Assembly (NCBI GenBank): GCA_016195585.1
Contig: JACPZJ010000242.1
Span: 1-9,649, forward strand
DNA: 9,649 nucleotides
From: Nitrospirota bacterium
GTDB lineage: Bacteria > Nitrospirota > CAKKRA01 > 9FT-COMBO-42-15
Direction: 5' to 3'
Position 1 is the stretch's first letter, and every line of letters begins with the position of its first letter. Below are positions 6,367-9,649 of this stretch, in pieces. The translations under genes and the position numbers were made by a program. The notes beneath the pieces were generated by a model. It saw only the letters and a list, made by a program, of their open reading frames with translations. It was not told where the DNA came from and made no database searches.

Positions 6367-6394
6367 GTAGGGACACAACATGTTATGCCCCTAC
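6367..6394. repeat. 28-base imperfect palindrome, REP/MITE-like, between ssb and rpsR
   Basis: The element starts GTAGGGACAC and ends ATGCCCCTAC. Its two 14-base halves are inverted copies except at two positions. In plus-strand RNA these give A-C mismatches; in minus-strand RNA they become G-U pairs, so the hairpin is stable only on the minus strand. It has the look of dispersed GTAGGGGC...GCCCCTAC palindromes I know from several bacterial genomes, often treated as REP- or MITE-like. Only one copy is in this window, so repetition cannot be shown here. It lies within the predicted rpsF-ssb-rpsR transcript, 26 bases before rpsR, and could affect RNA processing there. Confidence 0.55.
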
Positions 6395-6420
6395 TTCAAT
6401 TTAGGAGGAGAATTTGATAT

Positions 6421-6648
6421 ATGGAAACAAAAAGGGTATTTCAGAGAAAAAGGGTTTGTAGATTCTGCGCAGAGAAGAGGGATTCTATAGACTACAGGGA
6501 TGTGCAGACGCTTAGGAATTTTATAACCGACAGGGGAAAGATAATCCCAAGAAGGATTTCTGGCAACTGTGCAAGGCATCAGAGGGCATTGTCATCTGCT
6601 GTAAAGAGGTCAAGGCATATTGCCCTTATCCCCTTTGTAGAGAGATAG
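6421..6648 (+). CDS. rpsR: 30S ribosomal protein bS18, probable zinc-binding form
   Basis: bS18 forms a pair with S6 on the 30S platform. The 75-residue product has normal length and the family core IDYRDVQTLRNFITDRGKI, followed by the RHQRALSSAVKRSRHIALIPF end. It carries C13 and C16 (VCRFC), C50 and H53 (NCARH), a CxxC...CxxH set expected for a zinc site. E. coli S18 lacks it, and loss or retention of zinc ligands in ribosomal proteins is a known variation. The ATG at 6421 has AGGAGGAG at 6403-6410. The spacing of 10-12 bases is a little long. The gene ends the ribosomal unit and converges on a minus-strand gene only 7 bases away. Confidence 0.96.
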   Translation: METKRVFQRKRVCRFCAEKRDSIDYRDVQTLRNFITDRGKIIPRRISGNCARHQRALSSAVKRSRHIALIPFVER

Positions 6649-6659
6649 ATATTTTCTAC
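6637..6659. terminator. Weak hairpin spanning the convergent gene ends
   Basis: Bases 6637-6644 pair with 6652-6659 (eight pairs, two G-U) around a seven-base loop, covering the last codons of rpsR and the stop codon of the facing gene. There is no GC-rich stem and no T run, so it is a poor intrinsic terminator. It is listed because it is the only foldable element where the two transcripts must end. Confidence 0.2.
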
Positions 6660-7270
6660 TTTGGAGGGATATTTGCTGTTACATCAAATGCAAAGGGCAG
6701 ATTAACCCATTTGTAACCAAAATATATATCCCGCAGGATGATGGTTGCAGCCTTTGTCGAAAGGTCAATAGCAGGAAAGATGAGGAGGGCGCTTTTCTCG
6801 TCACCGCTTTTTAGAATGAATTGGATGTCGTAGGCAGTCTTCTTTATTATCTGCATCCGCATCTCGCCTTCCGGCTCGCTGCTAAGCATAAAATAAAAAT
6901 CTGTAACATCTATCGGTCTTATAGGTTTTTCATTTCCTTCAAACATTGCAGACATCATGGGGTTATATGTTATCCTGTCCTTTGAATTATTTATGAACTT
7001 TACAGCAAATATTGTAAATTCCTTTCCTTTAGGGAAGTTAATAAAGGGGTTCGGCAGATTCCTTTCCTGATAGTATCTGTTAAGAAGCGCAGGGGAGAGA
7101 TGCCTTACAGATATAAAGACATTATTGTCCTCAAACACAACTGTATCTGATCTGACTTTATATTTTCCTGAATCAGGCAGCGGTGTTGGTATGATGGAGA
7201 TCTGATCCAGTGACTTTGGTGTGGCTGCGCAGGCGAAAAATACAAATATTAATGAAAGATATAATGCCAA
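6656..7270 (-). CDS. Putative lipoprotein of unknown function
   Basis: I do not recognise the family. The 204-residue product begins with a hydrophobic segment ALYLSLIFVFFAC that ends at Cys14 followed by AATP, consistent with a lipoprotein signal (the residue at -3 is Phe, not ideal). The mature part is mostly alternating polar and hydrophobic strands with few helices, suggesting a beta-sandwich. Segments include VFEDNNVFISVRHLSP, GKEFTIFAVKFINNSKDRI (reminiscent of Ig-like domains in lipoproteins) and TAYDIQFILKSGDEKSALLIFP. It is 10 bases downstream of the PATAN-domain gene and surely cotranscribed. The TTG start at 7270 is uncertain: it lies 17 bases from the GGAGGT site and yields a signal without a positive charge. 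An ATC at 7279 would be better spaced and add an Arg. Confidence 0.75.
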   Translation of the reverse strand: MALYLSLIFVFFACAATPKSLDQISIIPTPLPDSGKYKVRSDTVVFEDNNVFISVRHLSPALLNRYYQERNLPNPFINFPKGKEFTIFAVKFINNSKDRITYNPMMSAMFEGNEKPIRPIDVTDFYFMLSSEPEGEMRMQIIKKTAYDIQFILKSGDEKSALLIFPAIDLSTKAATIILRDIYFGYKWVNLPFAFDVTANIPPK

Positions 7271-7280
7271 TGATCTGATA

Positions 7281-7766
7281 TCAGGCTACCTCCATCTTCT
7301 TTATTATCTCTGTGATAAGCTCTGCAGTATCAATGTGAAGCACTATTATATCATCCGAGTATCCGCCGTCAGAATATTTATAGTCGCCTTCATCAAGGAG
7401 GAAGAGGCTGTAGATGATCTCCTTAACCTGAAACTTCAGCCCCCAGAAGAGTGTCTTTGGTGTTATAAAGCCTGCATCAACCATTATCGCCCCTAATTTT
7501 CTTCCAGTCTCTTTTAGAATTTTGCCGGCGGTTGTAAGCTGTGATGGCGTGATCTTGCTTGCCCTTACCAGCATCTCGCCAAGCCTGTCTTCTATTAGAT
7601 TAGAGGTGGCAAATACTATCTGGCCGTCCTTCATATAAATTGCCTTCTCTATCCCGGTATTCTTTATCCTCAGGATGCCTGTCTTCTTCAATCGTAGCAG
7701 GTATTCAAGTATCTGCGGAAGGCTATAATCCATTATGTTGCCTGATAAAGATATTTCTTCCATCAT
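7281..7766 (-). CDS. PATAN/DUF4388 domain protein
   Basis: The 161-residue product matches the PATAN (DUF4388) pattern. An initial LSGNIMDYSLPQILEYL is followed by KKTGILRI, an AIYMKDGQIVFATSN strand pair and DRLGEMLVRASKI. After about residue 75 a helical region (LGAIMVDAGFITPKTLFWGL, then KEIIYSLFLLDEGDYKY) resembles the second half seen in many such proteins. PATAN domains occur in signalling, motility and gliding-related proteins of Deltaproteobacteria, Cyanobacteria and relatives, usually as protein-interaction modules; no enzymatic residue is evident. The ATG at 7766 has AAGGG six bases upstream; a second ATG follows immediately. A clear promoter lies upstream. It leads a two-gene minus-strand unit with the putative lipoprotein and is divergent from the lytic transglycosylase gene. 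Its exact role is unknown. Confidence 0.85.
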   Translation of the reverse strand: MMEEISLSGNIMDYSLPQILEYLLRLKKTGILRIKNTGIEKAIYMKDGQIVFATSNLIEDRLGEMLVRASKITPSQLTTAGKILKETGRKLGAIMVDAGFITPKTLFWGLKFQVKEIIYSLFLLDEGDYKYSDGGYSDDIIVLHIDTAELITEIIKKMEVA

Positions 7767-7786
7767 ATTACACCCTTATTAGATAT

Positions 7787-7814
7787 AATATATCATAGGG
7801 CTTTAATTTGTCAA
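7787..7814 (-). promoter_or_regulatory. Predicted promoter for the PATAN-lipoprotein unit
   Basis: On the minus strand a perfect TTGACA (plus 7814-7809) is followed after 16 bases by TATATT (plus 7792-7787, 5 of 6). Transcription would start near 7780, about 14 bases before the ATG at 7766, leaving just enough room for its AAGGG ribosome site. Confidence 0.6.
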
Positions 7815-7893
7815 TGAATTCCATTATAAAAATCTACTGGGGCTGCTTATGACACAATGCTGAAAAATCTAATTAATTCAATCTGTTATATTC

Positions 7894-7922
7894 TTGACGA
7901 GAAAGGGTTTCTCTGGTATAGT
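7894..7922 (+). promoter_or_regulatory. Predicted promoter of the lytic transglycosylase gene
   Basis: TTGACG (7894-7899) and TATAGT (7917-7922) are separated by exactly 17 bases; each differs from consensus at one position. Transcription would begin around 7928-7930, at or just before the ATG at 7930. The open frame formally extends back to a TTG at 7894, but that TTG is the -35 element itself. Confidence 0.65.
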
Positions 7923-7929
7923 TAATTAT

Positions 7930-9300
7930 ATGAAGAAGAAGGTTTCACAAAAGATTAAAATGATTAATCTTAACAGGAAATGGCAGCTTATTTTGATTAT
8001 TATCCTTTTGATGACCATTGGTCCGAGACCTGATGAGAGCCTTTATACCTCTGCACAGGAAAACCAGCAGGATGAGCCTTCTGAAAGTTACTATGTTGAT
8101 ACCAACCAGCAGGGGATTTTCCCCTTGCCAATGGAACTGAAAGATAATGTGGAATTCTGGAAGAAGATATATACCAAATACTCATCAGACGAGGTTATTA
8201 TCCATGACAACAGGTATATGAATATTATATACACCAATATTGATTTTGGATACCTTAAGGATGAGGATATCAGTGAGAGGGAGAAGGAGCGGATAAGGAA
8301 CAGGAAGATAAAAGAGGTAAAAGAAAATTACAAGAGAATGCTTTTAAGATTGTCCAAGAAGGATATGGATATAAATAATCTAAATGATGATGAAAAGAGG
8401 ATATATGGATTATATGCAAAGATAGAAGACAGGGATAAATTTGTTATGGACAGGAGGGGAAAGAGGATCAGGGCGCAGGCAGGCCAGAAGGAGTTTTTTA
8501 TAAAGGGCCTGATAGATTCTGGAGAATATCTTTCTGAGATGGAGAGGGTATTTGAGGAATATGACCTGCCAATAGAACTTACAAGGCTTGCTTTTGTGGA
8601 ATCAATGTTTAATCCATACGCCTATTCCAAATACGGCGCAGCAGGCGTGTGGCAGTTTATGAAGGCGACAGGAAAGAGATATCTGGCAATGAACAGGATC
8701 ATTGATGAAAGGCTTGACCCGCTTCTGTCTACAGTTGCTGCTGCAAGGTTTCTCACAAAAAATTACGAATCCCTCGGCAACTGGCCGCTTGCCATTACTG
8801 CCTATAATCATGGAGACAGGGGGATAATGAAGGCAGTGGAGAAGACAAATTCCTCTCACCTGCCAGAGATAATTAATAACTACAATAGCAGGAGATTTGG
8901 CTTTGCCTCCAGGAATTTTTATGCAGAATTCCTTGCCGCCCTTAATGTTGTGAATAATTACAAGGCCTATTTTGGGGATATCCCCATTAAACCGTCATTA
9001 AGATTTGATGTGGTGCAGCTTGAGAAGGGCATCTTTGTAAAGGATATTGAAAGGTATTGTGATGTAACAAGGGATGAGATAAAAAGACTGAACCCTGCCT
9101 TACTAAAGGAAGTGATAGAATCAAGGCTGTCCTTTCCAAAAGGTTTTATCCTGAGGGTGCCGGAAGGGAAAAAAGAGGCATTTCAAAAAGGGCTTGAGGC
9201 CTTCAGCACTAAATATGTTGCAAGGAAGAAGAAGGAAGAAAAAGAGGAAGCGGATAAGATAAAAGGGTTTTTTGGCGATTCAAAAGGGGTAAGCTTTTAA
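7930..9300 (+). CDS. MltD-like membrane or periplasmic lytic transglycosylase (SLT domain plus LysM-like domain)
   Basis: Lytic transglycosylases cleave the MurNAc-GlcNAc bond of peptidoglycan, forming a 1,6-anhydro end. The 456-residue product has a basic start and one hydrophobic segment (about residues 17-32) acting as a signal or membrane anchor; no lipobox Cys is seen. A charged helical linker follows to about residue 205. The SLT domain covers about 210-335, with catalytic Glu224 in AFVESMFNPYAYSKYGAAG, then GVWQFM and AYNHG at 291-295. Residues about 368-412 (FVKDIERYCDVTRDEIKRLNP to ILRVPEG) form a degenerate LysM-like domain for glycan binding. The tail is Lys/Glu-rich. ATG 7930 is chosen because upstream codons overlap the promoter. 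No Shine-Dalgarno site precedes it, suggesting a leaderless mRNA; the ATG at 7960 is the alternative. Confidence 0.88.
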   Translation: MKKKVSQKIKMINLNRKWQLILIIILLMTIGPRPDESLYTSAQENQQDEPSESYYVDTNQQGIFPLPMELKDNVEFWKKIYTKYSSDEVIIHDNRYMNIIYTNIDFGYLKDEDISEREKERIRNRKIKEVKENYKRMLLRLSKKDMDINNLNDDEKRIYGLYAKIEDRDKFVMDRRGKRIRAQAGQKEFFIKGLIDSGEYLSEMERVFEEYDLPIELTRLAFVESMFNPYAYSKYGAAGVWQFMKATGKRYLAMNRIIDERLDPLLSTVAAARFLTKNYESLGNWPLAITAYNHGDRGIMKAVEKTNSSHLPEIINNYNSRRFGFASRNFYAEFLAALNVVNNYKAYFGDIPIKPSLRFDVVQLEKGIFVKDIERYCDVTRDEIKRLNPALLKEVIESRLSFPKGFILRVPEGKKEAFQKGLEAFSTKYVARKKKEEKEEADKIKGFFGDSKGVSF

Positions 9301-9392
9301 TATAACGACAACCATGCATTCTCGTTCTGTTTTTTAGGCACATTCAGTTCATCAATAAGCAAGCGCCTCACAAACTCCCGCCTAAAATTATT
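9297..9392 (-). other. Short open stretch, possible remnant of a gene
   Basis: Read on the minus strand, this gap holds about 31 open codons. They include REFVRRLLIDELNVPKKQ and end at a TAA overlapping the stop of the transglycosylase gene. The string is amphipathic and protein-like, but there is a stop just upstream (plus 9393-9395), no good ribosome site, and only a GTG (plus 9371-9369) as a start. It could be a decayed gene end or chance. I cannot name a family with confidence. Confidence 0.2.
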
Positions 9393-9421
9393 TTACTTTC
9401 TTAACGACTTGAAGTAAAATA
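9389..9421. terminator. Perfect 10-base inverted repeat between the transglycosylase and rhomboid genes
   Basis: TATTTTACTT (9389-9398) is the exact inverse complement of AAGTAAAATA (9412-9421), with a 13-base loop. The stem is AT-rich and has no T run after it. It may serve as a weak terminator, an RNA stabiliser or an operator for the gene starting at 9456. Confidence 0.35.
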
Positions 9422-9455
9422 TAAATTATAATAAGGCATAAAAGGGAGATAATTT

Positions 9456-9649
9456 GTGATACCATTAAGAGATGATAACCCAACAAGCACCCCTCCTATT
9501 GTTACAATAACATTCATTGCAGCAAATGTGCTGATATTTCTTTATCAGCTTTCATTGGGTGAGGAGGGATATAAGCTCTTTGCCTTGACCTATGGTGCAA
9601 TCCCGTATGAGCTGATGAATAACATTAATCTGCCGCTTACGCCTTATGT
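9456..9649 (+). CDS. Rhomboid-family intramembrane serine protease, N-terminal fragment (runs off the window)
   Basis: The first 64 codons are present. The sequence IPLRDDNPTSTPPIVTITFI, then a hydrophobic helix through AANVLIFLYQLSLG and a YGAIPYELM segment, is the typical start of bacterial rhomboid proteases, which have six or seven helices and cut within membranes. The catalytic Ser and His lie beyond the window, so activity cannot be judged. GTG at 9456 is the start: GGGAG at 9444-9448 is seven bases upstream and the conserved PLRDDNP follows at once. The hairpin at 9389-9421 separates it from the transglycosylase gene; it may have its own promoter. Confidence 0.85.
   Translation, partial: MIPLRDDNPTSTPPIVTITFIAANVLIFLYQLSLGEEGYKLFALTYGAIPYELMNNINLPLTPY

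Noticed and set aside
7894..7929. Upstream TTG start of the transglycosylase
   Set aside because: The TTG belongs to a near-consensus -35 hexamer and the would-be codons span the promoter.

Overview
The window is an ordinary chromosomal piece of a Gram-negative bacterium. Most genes are moderately AT-rich, with many AGG/AGA arginine and ATA isoleucine codons. The order prs - rplY - pth - (hppA) - ychF - rpsF - ssb - rpsR is a conserved translation and housekeeping cluster. A lytic transglycosylase, a lipoprotein-like protein and a PATAN/DUF4388 protein point to a diderm. Together these suggest a Nitrospirota-like, Desulfobacterota-like or related uncultivated lineage; this is inference, and no rRNA is present to settle it.

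Plus strand, left part. Bases 1-103 are low-complexity, nearly G-free at the start, and do not continue the prs gene that follows, so they look like a damaged contig end. The last ~80 codons of prs run to 343. They are followed closely by rplY (bL25 with a Lys/Glu/Ala/Pro tail) and by pth, which starts with GTG. After a 223-base gap comes hppA, with its own predicted promoter and a foldable ~85-nt leader. HppA is a K+-independent-type proton-pumping pyrophosphatase interrupting an otherwise translation-related cluster. Its coding sequence is a base-composition mosaic: ~33% GC at the very start, ~65-72% GC in the middle (about 1980-3350), and ~30-50% GC at the end. Two tiny open frames lie between hppA and ychF, the second ending exactly where ychF starts.

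Middle part. rpsF, ssb and rpsR form a compact unit behind an extended -10 promoter and a small leader hairpin. A 28-base imperfect palindrome resembling dispersed GTAGGG...CCCTAC elements sits between ssb and rpsR. S18 keeps a Cys/Cys/Cys/His set that suggests zinc binding.

Right part. Two minus-strand genes, a PATAN/DUF4388 protein followed by a small putative lipoprotein of unknown function, converge on rpsR with a 7-base gap. They are divergent from a plus-strand MltD-like lytic transglycosylase whose promoter is so close to its ATG that the mRNA may be leaderless. A rhomboid-family intramembrane protease begins at 9456 and runs off the window.

The genes serve translation (L25, Pth, YchF, S6, S18), nucleotide supply and energy (Prs makes PRPP, HppA uses the pyrophosphate released by biosynthesis), DNA maintenance (SSB) and envelope functions (transglycosylase, lipoprotein, rhomboid). 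I see no CRISPR array, tRNA, rRNA, insertion sequence or phage gene. No gene-free stretch exceeds 300 bases. I found no clearly new multigene system; the most unusual items are the hppA mosaic and its leader.
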